Shown here piece by piece: positions 8,860-18,017 of a DNA stretch of 64,000 nucleotides. Location: the NCBI GenBank assembly GCA_958295775.1, contig CATQHC010000009.1, forward strand, positions 682,001-746,000, written 5' to 3'. Under the pieces are notes generated by a model, which had not been told where the DNA came from, made no database searches, and saw only the letters and a list, made by a program, of their open reading frames with translations. Position numbers and translations under genes: made by a program. The stretch is from Chloroflexota bacterium. Its GTDB lineage: Bacteria > Chloroflexota > UBA11872 > VXOZ01. The first letter of the stretch is position 1; each line of letters opens with the position of its first letter.

Positions 8860-10926
8860 TCACGTCACCTCTATCAGCAGGCTGCCGCCCGCAGCGACTG
8901 TGGCGCGGCACCACGGCTCCAGCCAGACCGTCGTATCCGGTTGCTCGATGAGGGCCGGGCCGTGAAGCATCGCGCCCCACGGGAGCTTGGCACGTTCAAA
9001 GACGGGACAGGAAACGAACTCGCCATCGGCGTACACGGCCCGTTCTTCTTTGCACGCTGCCGCTACCGTGGAATCCGGCGCCTTCACGTAGTCTTTCAAG
9101 GCCACGTCCGCACGGACGCCAATCACTGCGGTCCGAAGATTGAGGAGTCGAATGGGAATTTGCGCCAGCAGTTCTTCCAAGCCGCCGAATCCTTCTTCGA
9201 CGCGACCGTAATGCTGCAGATACGCCTTGCGAAAGCTCTCGGCGATGGTCTCGTGGCTGAGTTTGCCGGCAGGCAAGGACGTGCGGATGACGTGGGTCTG
9301 CCCTTCGTAGGATATGTCGGCTTCGCGGATAACGCTGACACGTTCCAAGGGCACGCGTTCGCCGGCCAGCATCTCTTCGCCTGCCGCGAGATGGTCGGCG
9401 AAGATGCGCTCCACCTCAGCCAGGTCAAGCGCATCCAGGAGGCAGTTCTGCATTGTGACAAAGTCATGTTGGCGGTCGGCGATCACGCAGCCCCACGCCG
9501 ACGCAATGCCCGGAAAGTAGGGCACAATGCCCTGCCCAATGCTCAGCTCTTTTAGGAGAAATCCCGCATGCAAGGGTCCGCTGCCGCCAAAGGAGAAGAG
9601 CGCGAACTCGCGCGGGTCATGGCCTTTGTCAATCGAAACGCGTCGAAGGCTGCCGGCAATCCGGTTGTTCGCAACCGTCACAATCGCCTGCGCGGCCTCT
9701 TCAGTGGAGAGCCCAAGCGGCCTGCCGATGGTTTCCGCAATCACCGACCGCGCGCCTGCTACGTCGAACGACGCGCCTGCCACGCCGGCTATCGGGTACC
9801 TGGGATTGATCCTGCCGAGAATTAGATTAGCATCGGTCAAGGTCGGCGCCGTGCCGTTCTTCCCGTAGCAGACTGGTCCCGGTTCGGCGCCTGCACTTTG
9901 CGGTCCAACTTGCAGCAGACCGCCCTGATCGATGCGCGCAATACTACCGCCGCCCGCGCCAATCGTGTGAATGTCGATCATCGAGACCATTAGGGGAATG
10001 CCAAATTCCAGGTCCATGCCGCTTGACGGCAAGGGCTTGCCTGCCTGCACGAGCGAAACGTCGAGGCTCGTGCCGCCCATATCGTAGGTAATGAGATTGG
10101 CGAAACCGTCTTCAGCGGCAATCCTGGTTGCGGCAATCACACCGGCCGCCGGCCCGGAAAGCACTGTGTTGAGCGGCAAATTGCGCACGGCCGCAGAGGA
10201 CATCATGCCGCCGTTTGACTGCATGATGAAGAGGTCGCTCCCGTACCCACGCGCATGGAGCCGCTCCTCCAAACGTTCCAGGTACTGGCCGACATTAGGT
10301 TGAACGTAGGCGTTGACGACTGCGGTACTGGTGCGCTCGAATTCGCGGAATACCGGCAGCGTCTCGCTGGACGTGACCACGTAGAGGTCCGGCCATTCGG
10401 CCTGCAGGATTTCCTTCGCGCGCAGTTCGTGCTCGGGATTGGCGTAGGAATTCATGAAACTGACGACAATGGCCTCAGACCATTGCGCCAGCAACAGCCG
10501 TCCTGCCTCCAAGACCTCATCCTCGCACAGAGGAGTCAGCACGGCGCCTTCGGCGGCGATGCGCTCGGTTACTTCGAGGCGGCGGTCCCGGGGAATGAGC
10601 GGTTCGTACGTCCCGGTCAGGCCGTACATGTGGGGACGGTCGCGGCGGCGCAACTCCAGAATGTCCCGGAAGCCGCGGGTTGCAATGAGACCGCAGCGGC
10701 CGCCATCGCGCTCAAGAACGGCGTTGGTCGCTACCGTGGTGCCGTGGGTGACGAGATCGATGTCGGAGTACGAAACGTGCAGATCGTCCAAAGCGGTGAT
10801 GAAGCCGCTAGACTGATCATCGGGCGTGGAGGCAACTTTGCCGATGCGAAGCTCACGACGCCCCTCATCGAGCACGACTACATCAGTGAATGTGCCGCCG
10901 ACATCTACGCCAACGAGCATTCCCAT
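8860..10926 (-). CDS. hyuA: Hydantoinase A/oxoprolinase-like ATPase subunit
   Basis: 688 residues. The N-terminus GVDVGGTFTDVVVLDE is the phosphate-binding loop of the actin-like ATPase fold, followed by VTHGTTVATNAVLER and, later, LITYDMGGTSLDVSLV and DIHTIGAGGGSIARID, all HyuA landmarks. Two ATG codons, at 10926 and two codons on, are both possible. It hydrolyses ATP to activate the amide or ketone substrate handled by the HyuB partner immediately downstream. First gene of a two-gene operon. Confidence 0.9.
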   Translation of the reverse strand: MGMLVGVDVGGTFTDVVVLDEGRRELRIGKVASTPDDQSSGFITALDDLHVSYSDIDLVTHGTTVATNAVLERDGGRCGLIATRGFRDILELRRRDRPHMYGLTGTYEPLIPRDRRLEVTERIAAEGAVLTPLCEDEVLEAGRLLLAQWSEAIVVSFMNSYANPEHELRAKEILQAEWPDLYVVTSSETLPVFREFERTSTAVVNAYVQPNVGQYLERLEERLHARGYGSDLFIMQSNGGMMSSAAVRNLPLNTVLSGPAAGVIAATRIAAEDGFANLITYDMGGTSLDVSLVQAGKPLPSSGMDLEFGIPLMVSMIDIHTIGAGGGSIARIDQGGLLQVGPQSAGAEPGPVCYGKNGTAPTLTDANLILGRINPRYPIAGVAGASFDVAGARSVIAETIGRPLGLSTEEAAQAIVTVANNRIAGSLRRVSIDKGHDPREFALFSFGGSGPLHAGFLLKELSIGQGIVPYFPGIASAWGCVIADRQHDFVTMQNCLLDALDLAEVERIFADHLAAGEEMLAGERVPLERVSVIREADISYEGQTHVIRTSLPAGKLSHETIAESFRKAYLQHYGRVEEGFGGLEELLAQIPIRLLNLRTAVIGVRADVALKDYVKAPDSTVAAACKEERAVYADGEFVSCPVFERAKLPWGAMLHGPALIEQPDTTVWLEPWCRATVAAGGSLLIEVT

Positions 10927-10978
10927 GCGCTAAGACTCTTACTGTGACGAATATTAAGACGTTTCGTAGAGTGAATGG

Positions 10979-11314
10979 TTAAGTGATAAGGCCGAGGCGC
11001 TTACCGATCTGATAGAAGTTTACGCTCCAGCCCCAGCCGAAAATGTGCGGCGTGAAAACGCGCGCATCTTCCGCATTCCACAGCCGCGCTTTCAAGCGGT
11101 CGATTGTCGGAGGACTAAAGCTATAGGGAATTCCCAGTAGCTCTCCCTCGGTCTCGCGGCGCATAAAGGCAACCAGACCGACTACGGCGGTGGCGAAAGC
11201 GGCAATGAAACCGGCTCGTTCGCTGCGGTTGACTCTGCCGAATGGAGCAATCGAGATGATGCCCAGAATGAGCGCAAGGATAATTATGAGTGTGCGTTTG
11301 GTACCGTCTGACAT
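10979..11314 (-). CDS. Small membrane protein with C-terminal DUF5808 domain
   Basis: 111 residues from the ATG at 11314, preceded by GGGAGA with good spacing and starting 2 bases after the dapF stop. Two hydrophobic segments near the N-terminus (IIILALILGIISIAPF and AGFIAAFATAVVGLVAFM) are followed by a soluble tail with LWNAEDARVFTP and GWGWSVNFYQIGKRLG, the recognisable DUF5808 pattern. The function of that domain is not known to me. Tight coupling to dapF suggests co-expression with DAP synthesis, but not necessarily a shared pathway. Confidence 0.75.
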   Translation of the reverse strand: MSDGTKRTLIIILALILGIISIAPFGRVNRSERAGFIAAFATAVVGLVAFMRRETEGELLGIPYSFSPPTIDRLKARLWNAEDARVFTPHIFGWGWSVNFYQIGKRLGLIT

Positions 11315-11316
11315 TC

Positions 11317-12165
11317 TTAGTCTCCCTGCAGCCAGGTACCGGCAAAGACGGTCTGGGCCGCGCCCCGCATGAGGACGTTGCCAGTGCCGTCCCACGAGAT
11401 GGTCAGGTCGCCGCCGGGCAGACCCACGTTGACGGTCTCATCCGTCAAACCGTGTAAACGGGCGGCCACAGCCGTGGCGCAAGCGCCGGTGCCGCACGCC
11501 AGCGTCGGGCCGGCGCCGCGTTCCCACACACGCACCTCAATCCGGTCGCGTCCCACCACCTGCGCTATCTCGAAGTTCGTGCGCTTTGGAAACGCCGCAT
11601 GGTGCTCTACTTCGGGTCCGATAGTGGTAAGGGGAAAGGACTCGATGTCATCGAGGAACGTCACGGCGTGGGGGTTCCCCATAGAGACCGCGGTAATGGC
11701 AAGCTCCGTGCCATTGACGTGCAGCGGCATGTCCTTGACAGGCATGGAATCAGCCTGTACTGGAATCTCCGCCGGCGCAAGCAAGGGCGGGCCCATGTCC
11801 ACGGAGACGGAGAAATTCTGGTTGTCTCCCGGATGTACGTTGACTTTGAGCACTCCCGCCAGCGTATCTACCTCCAGCCAGCCTTCGCGGATTTCGCCGG
11901 TATCGTAGAGGTACTTGGCAAAGCAGCGGATGCCGTTGCCGCACATCTCAGCCTCGCTGCCATCGGGATTGAACATGCGGAATTTATAGCCGTGCTGCTG
12001 ATCTGTATCGATTAGCAAGAGGCCGTCGCTGCCAATGCCGAAGTTGCGGTCACAGAGCTTGTGCGCAAGGTCTTTCCAAGCTCTCTGTCCATGCGCGCGG
12101 GCATCCACCACGACAAAGTCATTGCCTGTGCCGTGCATCTTGATGAATTCCAGGTCTTGTGCCAT
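11317..12165 (-). CDS. dapF: Diaminopimelate epimerase
   Basis: 282 residues, normal for DapF. It carries both catalytic cysteine loops: EMCGNGIRCFAKYL near residue 80 and LACGTGACATAV near residue 230, plus the N-terminal KMHGTGNDFVVVD. The enzyme interconverts LL- and meso-diaminopimelate without cofactor in the cytosol, giving the precursor of lysine and peptidoglycan. With the DapL-like gene at the left edge it outlines the aminotransferase route to DAP. The DUF5808 gene follows directly. Confidence 0.95.
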   Translation of the reverse strand: MAQDLEFIKMHGTGNDFVVVDARAHGQRAWKDLAHKLCDRNFGIGSDGLLLIDTDQQHGYKFRMFNPDGSEAEMCGNGIRCFAKYLYDTGEIREGWLEVDTLAGVLKVNVHPGDNQNFSVSVDMGPPLLAPAEIPVQADSMPVKDMPLHVNGTELAITAVSMGNPHAVTFLDDIESFPLTTIGPEVEHHAAFPKRTNFEIAQVVGRDRIEVRVWERGAGPTLACGTGACATAVAARLHGLTDETVNVGLPGGDLTISWDGTGNVLMRGAAQTVFAGTWLQGD

Positions 12166-12258
12166 CGTGTGCCTCTACTCGTTGCAAGAGTGCTCTTAAT
12201 CTACATTACTTTCGCGATAGCAAGCATTCGCGGTTTTCCCGCCTTGGTGCTCTCTAGC

Positions 12259-12297
12259 AGGAGTGCCCAACTCTCTACACGCTATTCGGGCACTCCT
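12259..12297 (-). terminator. Hairpin after the coiled-coil gene
   Basis: Arms AGGAGTGCCC (12259-12268) and GGGCACTCCT (12288-12297) pair perfectly over 10 bases around a 19-base loop, 20 bases past the stop of the coiled-coil gene. No U-tract, so termination strength is uncertain. Confidence 0.45.
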
Positions 12298-12316
12298 CTC
12301 TCATCCTGGGGCTAAC

Positions 12317-12892
12317 CTAACGCGGTATCAGTTCCAGCGCGGCCAAGACGCCAATGACTACAATTGCCACGGCGTAGAGATGCAGCCGCATACGCAGTTC
12401 GAGCTCGCGCGTATCAGTTCTAAGCGCAGTCTCCAATGCCTTTAGGCCCGACTTGGTCTCATTCTCCAGAGCCTTCAGGTCGGCCTTTGATTCTTTCTTA
12501 TTTGCCTCTAGGTCGCCCCTCACAGCCTCTATGTCCAATTTGATCGCTGCTTCCAAAGCCTTTACGTCGCCCCTCACAGCTTCTATGTCCGCTTTGGTCG
12601 CTGCTTCCAGAGCCTTTACGTCGCCCCTCACAGCTTCTATGTCCGCTTTGGTCGCTGCTTCCAGAGCCTTTACGTCGCCCCTCACAGCTTCTATGTCCGC
12701 TTTGGTCGCTGCTTCCAAAGCCTTTACGTCGCCCCTCGCAGCTTCTATGTCCGCTTTGGTCGCCAGCGTATCCCATGATTCGCTCAAGGTCTCCAGCAAG
12801 GCTTCCGCCATCTCCTTGCTGTACCCCGCATCCTTGAGGCGTTCAAACGCCTTATGCGTATCCTTCACGGCCACCGTTCGCTTCTCCTTCAC
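12317..12892 (-). CDS. Coiled-coil protein with 18-residue repeats and a C-terminal membrane anchor (DUF1640-like)
   Basis: 191 residues. A globular start (KAFERLKDAGYSKEMAEALLE) is followed by four nearly identical 18-residue units TKADIEAVRGDVKALEAA, then diverged heptads and one C-terminal transmembrane helix (LYAVAIVVIGVLAALEL). This layout resembles the DUF1640/CCDC90 coiled-coil group, in which the stalk oligomerises and the tail anchors the protein in the membrane. The longest start (GTG, 12892) overlaps the miaA 3' end by 41 bases; a GTG five codons on, behind AAGGAG, is equally plausible. Function unknown. Confidence 0.7.
   Translation of the reverse strand: MKEKRTVAVKDTHKAFERLKDAGYSKEMAEALLETLSESWDTLATKADIEAARGDVKALEAATKADIEAVRGDVKALEAATKADIEAVRGDVKALEAATKADIEAVRGDVKALEAAIKLDIEAVRGDLEANKKESKADLKALENETKSGLKALETALRTDTRELELRMRLHLYAVAIVVIGVLAALELIPR
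12540..12757. repeat. Four tandem 54-bp coding repeats
   Basis: Near-identical 54-bp units encode the 18-residue heptad-like units of the coiled-coil gene. Units differ at only a few bases, which implies recent unit duplication or homogenisation. It is in frame, so unit number can change without breaking the protein. Confidence 0.85.
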
Positions 12893-13853
12893 CCGCCTGG
12901 CACCTGCGCCGCCGCTCGCACTCCCTATAGAAGCTTTCTATTCGTTCTCGTGCAATTTCCACGGCGTCTGAGCCTATTTCTATCCATTGTATGCCCTTTT
13001 GTTTGCGGAACCAAGTCTCCTGGCGTTTAGCGAGTTGGTGGGTCGCGTATTTGGCCCGTTGAACGGCTTCCGCCAAGGTGCACGTGCCCTGCACGTACGC
13101 GGCAAGCTGCCGGTACCCGGCGCTCTGCATACTTGGCAGTTCGGCCGTTACACCCGCCGCTAGCAGGCCTGCAACCTCCTCCACAAAGCCGGCGGCAATC
13201 ATGCGGTCCACCCGGGCGTCGATGCGCTGATAGAGCGTTTCGCGCGCAACGCATAAGCCGAGTTGCAGTATTGGATACGGCGGTGGCCGCTGGGTCCGCT
13301 GCGCCGAGAACGGCATGCCGGAGACGATACAGACCTCCAAAGCGCGAATGAGTCGCCGGGGGTTGCGTTGATCGATTTGCGCGGCAGCCACCGGGTCCAA
13401 GCGCTGCAGACGTGCGCTCAAGGCAGCTACGCCCTCCGACTCCAGTTGGCTTTGGAGTTCGGCGCGTAGTTTTGGTTGCGGCGGCACCGACGGGAATTCA
13501 AGGCCGTCTACGATGGACTGCACGTAGAGTCCGGTCCCACCTATGAGCCACGGCCGCTTCCGGCGGGCGGCAATGTCAGCCAGAGCATTTTCTGCCTGGG
13601 CACGCCACACCGCAACCGAAAAGGACGCGCAATCCGCGGCAGCCACATCTATCACGTAATGTGGCGCCTGCGCGCGTTCCGCTGCCGTAGGTTTTGCCGT
13701 GCCGATGTCCAGGCCGCAGTAGACCTGGCGCGAATCAGCGCTGACGATTTCCGCGTTGCATTCGGTCGCGAGCGCTACCGCTAAGGCAGTCTTGCCCAAG
13801 GCCGTAGGGCCGACGATGGCAACAAGGGAAGACGAGGCATCTGACTTTGACAT
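12852..13853 (-). CDS. miaA: tRNA dimethylallyltransferase
   Basis: 333 residues. The P-loop GPTALGKTALAV, the DSRQVYCGLDIGTAKP motif, GGTGLYVQSIVDG and RNPRRLIRALEV are the standard MiaA landmarks. The enzyme transfers the dimethylallyl group to the N6 of A37 in tRNAs reading UNN codons. The C-terminus is somewhat extended and basic (ECERRRRCQAGEGEANGG), overlapping the downstream coiled-coil gene, so the extension may have arisen by loss of an earlier stop. Confidence 0.95.
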   Translation of the reverse strand: MSKSDASSSLVAIVGPTALGKTALAVALATECNAEIVSADSRQVYCGLDIGTAKPTAAERAQAPHYVIDVAAADCASFSVAVWRAQAENALADIAARRKRPWLIGGTGLYVQSIVDGLEFPSVPPQPKLRAELQSQLESEGVAALSARLQRLDPVAAAQIDQRNPRRLIRALEVCIVSGMPFSAQRTQRPPPYPILQLGLCVARETLYQRIDARVDRMIAAGFVEEVAGLLAAGVTAELPSMQSAGYRQLAAYVQGTCTLAEAVQRAKYATHQLAKRQETWFRKQKGIQWIEIGSDAVEIARERIESFYRECERRRRCQAGEGEANGGREGYA

Positions 13854-13961
13854 GAAGCTAGTCCCTGAATGCGCTGGGCATGCCTAGCCCTGCTTTCAAT
13901 GAACCGGCAGGATTCATGTCGCGCAAGCACAGCAATGAAGCGATGCGGCCATGTAACCAAC

Positions 13962-14690
13962 CTACATGAGACTGGCACCAAGCACGAGTTCCGGTACGTA
14001 GGCGCGGGGCGGCAGTGACGCGATGAAGAGCGCAGCCTCCGCCACGTCTTCCGGTTCCAGCATTTTGGCGAACGCTTCCGGCGGCGGCGGCTCGGGCCTT
14101 TTCTCCAGCAACGGTGTGTTGCAGGGGCCAGGGTAGACCACGGAGACGCGAATCCCATGCTCGCGTTCCTCCATCATCGTGCCGTGCGCCAACCCGCGCA
14201 CACCGTGTTTGGTAGCTTGGTACGCAATGCCGGAGACGACGTTGGGCTTTTGCACGGCATCCGACGAATAATGGATGATTGTGCCCGCTCCCTGTATTCG
14301 CATGACGGGCAAGACCGCGTCCACGAGATTGTAGGCGACGGTAAGGTTGTGGGCGATCATCATGTCCCAGTCTTCAGGCCGCATTTCCACAAAGGCGCGG
14401 TTCTTGATATTAGTACCCACACTATTGACCAAGACATCGATTCTGCCAAACTGACTGCGCGTACGCTCGACCATGCCGGCCACGGCGCCACGGTCGTTTG
14501 CATCGAGCGGCACAGCCAGCGCCGTGCCGCCGTTCACTCTGATATCCTGCACCAACGTTGAGAGTTTATCTCTACTCCGCGCCGCAACCACAACGGTTGC
14601 GCCTTCTTGTCCGAAAAGCCTCGCCGTTGCCGCGCCCATGCCGGTGCTGGCGCCGCCGACAATGGCCACCATGTTATCCAGTTTCCCCAC
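13962..14690 (-). CDS. SDR family oxidoreductase
   Basis: 242 residues from the GTG at 14690, set 11 bases after AGGAG; an ATG ten codons upstream (14720) is an alternative. The cofactor loop GGASTGMG lies near the N-terminus, followed by LVNSVGTN, the catalytic IHYSSDA serine and YQATK (Tyr and Lys of the YxxxK motif), and the PGPCNTP loop. It should be an NAD(P)-dependent cytosolic dehydrogenase; the substrate is unknown. The sugar epimerase gene upstream on the same strand hints at sugar or polyol metabolism. Confidence 0.85.
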   Translation of the reverse strand: MGKLDNMVAIVGGASTGMGAATARLFGQEGATVVVAARSRDKLSTLVQDIRVNGGTALAVPLDANDRGAVAGMVERTRSQFGRIDVLVNSVGTNIKNRAFVEMRPEDWDMMIAHNLTVAYNLVDAVLPVMRIQGAGTIIHYSSDAVQKPNVVSGIAYQATKHGVRGLAHGTMMEEREHGIRVSVVYPGPCNTPLLEKRPEPPPPEAFAKMLEPEDVAEAALFIASLPPRAYVPELVLGASLM

Positions 14691-14763
14691 GCGTCCCACT
14701 ACTCCTTCCAGCACACGCACGTGCTGCGTTCGTTTCGGATTCCCAATTGGTCAAGCGCTGTCG

Positions 14764-15564
14764 CTATTCCACATCGGCGCCGAGTTCGTCAAAGAGACCC
14801 AGCAGATACTCGCGGCCGCGCACCGCTTCGTGGTGAACCTCCGCGATGGTGTTGCCGCCGAGTTGCTCGATCATACAGGGGCCGGCAAAGTCGTGGTCGC
14901 GCAGGATCGTAAAGAGCGCCTTGAAGTCTACGTCTCCGTCGCCGGGGGTCACGTCCACCGAACCGTTGACGCCGCCGGTCTCATCTTTGATGGACATGCC
15001 CGCGACGTACGGCGCAAGTTCCTCAAAGTCGTCTTCCGGTCGTTCGCCGGTATAGAAGAGCACGTTGCCGGGGTCGTAGAAGACTTTTAGATTATCTGAC
15101 TGGATTCGCTGCATCAGCGCCACCAGTCCCCGCGCCGTTGCCGTCACGCCGCCATGGGGCTTCATCATAACTACAATGCCCTTGCTCTTGGCATACTCGG
15201 CGGCCTCTTCCATGAGTTGCAGGAATTGATCGTAGAGTTCCTCGTCATTGGTGCCGCTATTGTGCATGAAGCGCGCACCCAGCGTATGGCTGTTGTCCAC
15301 ATAGCTGTGCAGCGCCGAGCGCGCTACGCTTTCATCGCCCCAGGGAATGCTCGTATAGTTCTCCAGGTTTTTTAGGTTGTACTTTTCCAGCAAGCGAGCG
15401 AGGTTCGCCACCTGGTCTTGGGAGGCGTTCGGCGGCAAAGGCGCGCCATCCCTCGCCGTCATAAAGCCAAAGTTATTGAATCCCGCCTGCGCCGTGCCTT
15501 CCATGGATACTTCCAGCGCGTACTTGGTCCACGGACGGCTGAAACAGCCTAGCTGAATTTTCAT
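14764..15564 (-). CDS. Sugar phosphate isomerase/epimerase (xylose isomerase-like TIM barrel)
   Basis: 266 residues from the ATG at 15564, which has AGAGG 6 bases upstream; a longer in-frame reading exists but lacks a ribosome binding site. Landmarks are GCFSRPW at the start, MMKPHGG (metal-site Glu replaced by Lys-Pro in this position), KVFYDPGNVLFYTG and CMIEQLGG. The family isomerises or epimerises sugars and inositols using a divalent metal. It shares strand with the SDR gene 70 bases downstream, suggesting a two-gene catabolic unit. Confidence 0.8.
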   Translation of the reverse strand: MKIQLGCFSRPWTKYALEVSMEGTAQAGFNNFGFMTARDGAPLPPNASQDQVANLARLLEKYNLKNLENYTSIPWGDESVARSALHSYVDNSHTLGARFMHNSGTNDEELYDQFLQLMEEAAEYAKSKGIVVMMKPHGGVTATARGLVALMQRIQSDNLKVFYDPGNVLFYTGERPEDDFEELAPYVAGMSIKDETGGVNGSVDVTPGDGDVDFKALFTILRDHDFAGPCMIEQLGGNTIAEVHHEAVRGREYLLGLFDELGADVE

Positions 15565-15803
15565 GAGTTTCCTCTCTGATGGGGAGACGTCCAATGTAGC
15601 GAGCAACTAACACTAACGGGCAGAACGTAGCATGGGGTTATGGACGCTGTCAACGCGGAGAGTTGTGCTGTTGGAGACAGCGGACATGTTTCGGAGTGGG
15701 TTTAGCTCACGTTCGCACAGCCTGCCCGCACCCGCACACGTTCCGCGCAGGTACCGAATCTGCAGCCACCGGCGGCGCAATAAGACCCTGTATACTTAAG
15801 CAC

Positions 15804-16661
15804 ATGCAAGAACGCCTTCAAAAATACCTCGCCCGGTGTGGGGTTGCGTCCCGACGCCGCGCAGAAGCTTTGATTTCTCAGGGGCGCATTTCTGTAAACG
15901 GCAATACGATTACCAAGCTCGGCACCAAGGTGGATTCAGAGCGCGACACCGTAGCGCTGGACGGCAAGGTAGTTGGGCCGCCTGACGCACTCACGTACCT
16001 GGCTCTGCACAAGCCCGCCGGCTTCCTGACCACCCGTGACGATCCCCACGGCCGGCCCACTGTCTATGACGTGCTGCCCGCCGCCTACGCGCGCCTGGCG
16101 CCTGTGGGGCGCTTGGACGGCCGGAGTGAAGGTCTGCTCTTCTTCTCCAACGACGGCGGCTGGGCAAATCGCGTTACACACCCGCGCTACGGTGGCGAAA
16201 AAGAATATGCGGTGCTGGTGAACGGCAACCTGACTTCCCAGCAGCTTGCAACGCTGCGCGCGCCCATGGTGTTGGACGGCTACCGGCTCAATCCGGTAAC
16301 CGTGCGTATCATTGACCGCGAGGACGGGGACACGTGGACCGCTATGACACTCACGGAAGGACGCAAGCGGCAGATACGCCACATGCTGGCCGTAATCGGC
16401 AAGCAGGCCATGCGCCTGGTTCGTACTCGCATCGGCCCGGTGGGCTTGGAGAATCTTGCACCGGGGAAAGTGCGACCGCTCACGGAAGCCGAGGTCGGCC
16501 ATTGGCAGAAGCCGCCGGAGCGCCCACAACCTGAAGACGTCGAGGCTCGGCCCATTCACTCGCAACGCAATGTAGAAAGCACAGCCTCGCCCGGAGTGGG
16601 AGACACTGATACCGCTCTTGCGGGAAGTGCAGCCGAGGCGCGTCGCCGTGACAATGAATGA
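15804..16661 (+). CDS. rluB: rRNA pseudouridine synthase, RsuA/RluB family
   Basis: 285 residues from the ATG at 15804. An S4 RNA-binding domain (LQKYLARCGVASRRRAEALI) is followed by the catalytic domain with LHKPAGFLTT and GRLDGRSEGLLFFSNDG, where the Asp of GRLD is the nucleophile. EGRKRQIRHML is also typical. The family makes one pseudouridine in 23S or 16S rRNA. A TATACT box at 15791-15796 lies too close to the start for a normal leader. The cmk start overlaps the last codons, a common pairing. Confidence 0.9.
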   Translation: MQERLQKYLARCGVASRRRAEALISQGRISVNGNTITKLGTKVDSERDTVALDGKVVGPPDALTYLALHKPAGFLTTRDDPHGRPTVYDVLPAAYARLAPVGRLDGRSEGLLFFSNDGGWANRVTHPRYGGEKEYAVLVNGNLTSQQLATLRAPMVLDGYRLNPVTVRIIDREDGDTWTAMTLTEGRKRQIRHMLAVIGKQAMRLVRTRIGPVGLENLAPGKVRPLTEAEVGHWQKPPERPQPEDVEARPIHSQRNVESTASPGVGDTDTALAGSAAEARRRDNE

Positions 16662-17358
16662 ACCTCGCATTACGATCGCCATCGACGGCACCGCGGGATC
16701 GGGCAAGAGCGCGTTGGGCAGCCACCTCGCCGCGAAACTCGGCTATCTGTTTGTGGACACCGGCGCTTTCTACCGAGCCCTGACCCTAGCCGCCCTGCGT
16801 GCGGATATATCCGTGGACAATGGGCCGGCGCTGGCTGCGCTCGCGCAGACACTGGACATAACTATAGCGCCCCCTGCGGTGGCCGACGGCCGTCAGTTTA
16901 CGCTCATGCTTGGTGAGGAAGATGTGACCTGGGACATTCGCAGTCCCGCGGTGGACGCGGGCGTTTCGCCAGTTGCAGCCCAACCGGAGGCGCGCGCCGC
17001 ACTGCTGCCCCTGCAAAAGGACCTCGCTGCGCGGAGAGCCGTGGTAATGGTGGGGCGGGACGTTGGTACCGTGGTCTGTCCGGATGCCGAGGTAAAGGTC
17101 TTTCTGGTCGCCGACTTGGAGACCCGCGCGCAGCGGCGCCGGCAGGAACTCGCAGCCAGGGGCACTGACGTTTCATCCATCCACATCGCGCAGAACCTCG
17201 CGGACCGTGACCGCATTGACAGTAGCCGCGCCACCGCGCCCCTCACGCAGGCCCCTGAAGCCATCGTTTTGGACACGAGCAAACTTACGCTTGCGCAAGA
17301 AGCAGCCAAAGTCCTCACCAAAGTTGAAGCAATCAAGAACACTCTTTCCAAAGAGTAG
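16654..17358 (+). CDS. cmk: Cytidylate kinase
   Basis: 234 residues. The start at 16654 overlaps the rluB stop by 8 bases and follows from family alignment (ITIAIDGTAGSGKSALG, the P-loop). DTGAFYRALT, the CMP-binding region with RSPAVDAGVSPVA and VMVGRDVGTVVCPDA are all as expected. It phosphorylates CMP and dCMP with ATP in the cytosol. Somewhat shorter and more variable near the LID (NLADRDRIDSSRATAPL) but intact. Confidence 0.95.
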   Translation: MNEPRITIAIDGTAGSGKSALGSHLAAKLGYLFVDTGAFYRALTLAALRADISVDNGPALAALAQTLDITIAPPAVADGRQFTLMLGEEDVTWDIRSPAVDAGVSPVAAQPEARAALLPLQKDLAARRAVVMVGRDVGTVVCPDAEVKVFLVADLETRAQRRRQELAARGTDVSSIHIAQNLADRDRIDSSRATAPLTQAPEAIVLDTSKLTLAQEAAKVLTKVEAIKNTLSKE

Positions 17359-17411
17359 GCGCTGTTTGCAAGGTTACTATGGTTTCAGATGCATTTCTTT
17401 AAAGAATATCT

Positions 17412-17451
17412 TTGACATCTCTTGCCACCTATCACTAGATAAGTTTATAAT
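17412..17451 (+). promoter_or_regulatory. Probable housekeeping promoter for the 79-residue protein
   Basis: TATAAT (17446-17451) lies 18 bases after TTGCCA (17422-17427), a 5/6 match to the -35 consensus. An overlapping perfect TTGACA at 17412-17417 faces TAGATA at 17436-17441, also with an 18-base gap. The surrounding stretch is unusually AT-rich. The leader to the next ATG is about 125 bases. Confidence 0.55.
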
Positions 17452-17584
17452 TGAAATCAGAGATTTGATAAACAGTTGCGATCGGGGGAAGTAGCGCGAC
17501 CGAGAACGCCGAGGCCTCACCTGCGCCTCCGCCACTTGCAGCGCTTGGCAACCGTGAGCAACGACAAGAAAGGACTACATCATT

Positions 17585-17824
17585 ATGGAAAACTCACCTA
17601 ACAATGGTAACGGAGATGCCCGTAAGGCCCAAACGGAGCAGCCGTTCTTCCGCGTTACCATCGAAGTGCGCAACTCGCCCGGCGATGCGTTTGAGAACCT
17701 GCAAGAGAAGCTGAGCGAAAAGGCGAATGCGATCCTCGACTTCATCCGCCGCGGCGTGGAAATCCGCGTCGAGACCGGCGCCAAGGGCAAGGAGAACAAA
17801 GCCGAACGCATCACCATCGAATAG
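17585..17824 (+). CDS. Small uncharacterised protein
   Basis: 79 residues, behind AAGGA 10 bases upstream of the ATG. The charged sequence contains PFFRVTIEVRNSPGDAFENLQEKLSEKANAILDFI-type alternation: a beta-strand then a helix, and a second strand VEIRVETGAKGKEN near the end. No signal peptide, membrane segment or metal motif. A strong promoter upstream and a hairpin downstream suggest a separately expressed single gene. I do not recognise the family. Confidence 0.65.
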   Translation: MENSPNNGNGDARKAQTEQPFFRVTIEVRNSPGDAFENLQEKLSEKANAILDFIRRGVEIRVETGAKGKENKAERITIE

Positions 17825-17901
17825 TCTTCAGCCACTACCCTGTAGCGCGGGGAACTGTCCTAGTAGTGACGAACGCGCGCATCGGTACACAGCCAGTGTG
17901 A

Positions 17902-17941
17902 ACACAGAGCAGGCTTCCGCCATTGGAGGCCTGCTCTGTGT
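17902..17941 (+). terminator. Strong hairpin after the small protein gene
   Basis: ACACAGAGCAGGC (17902-17914) pairs with GCCTGCTCTGTGT (17929-17941), and the pairing continues inward with one bulge. It lies about 80 bases past the stop. The following bases (CTAAG) lack a U-tract. Confidence 0.5.
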
Positions 17942-18017
17942 CTAAGCCCAATTCGCTGTCCCTGCCCGCAGAAACTCAACCCACGCTTGCTACCGGTCCG
18001 TGGCTTCGCGGCCACTC

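Noticed and set aside
12540-12757. Possible CRISPR or satellite
   Set aside because: The 54-bp period is in frame and encodes a regular coiled coil.
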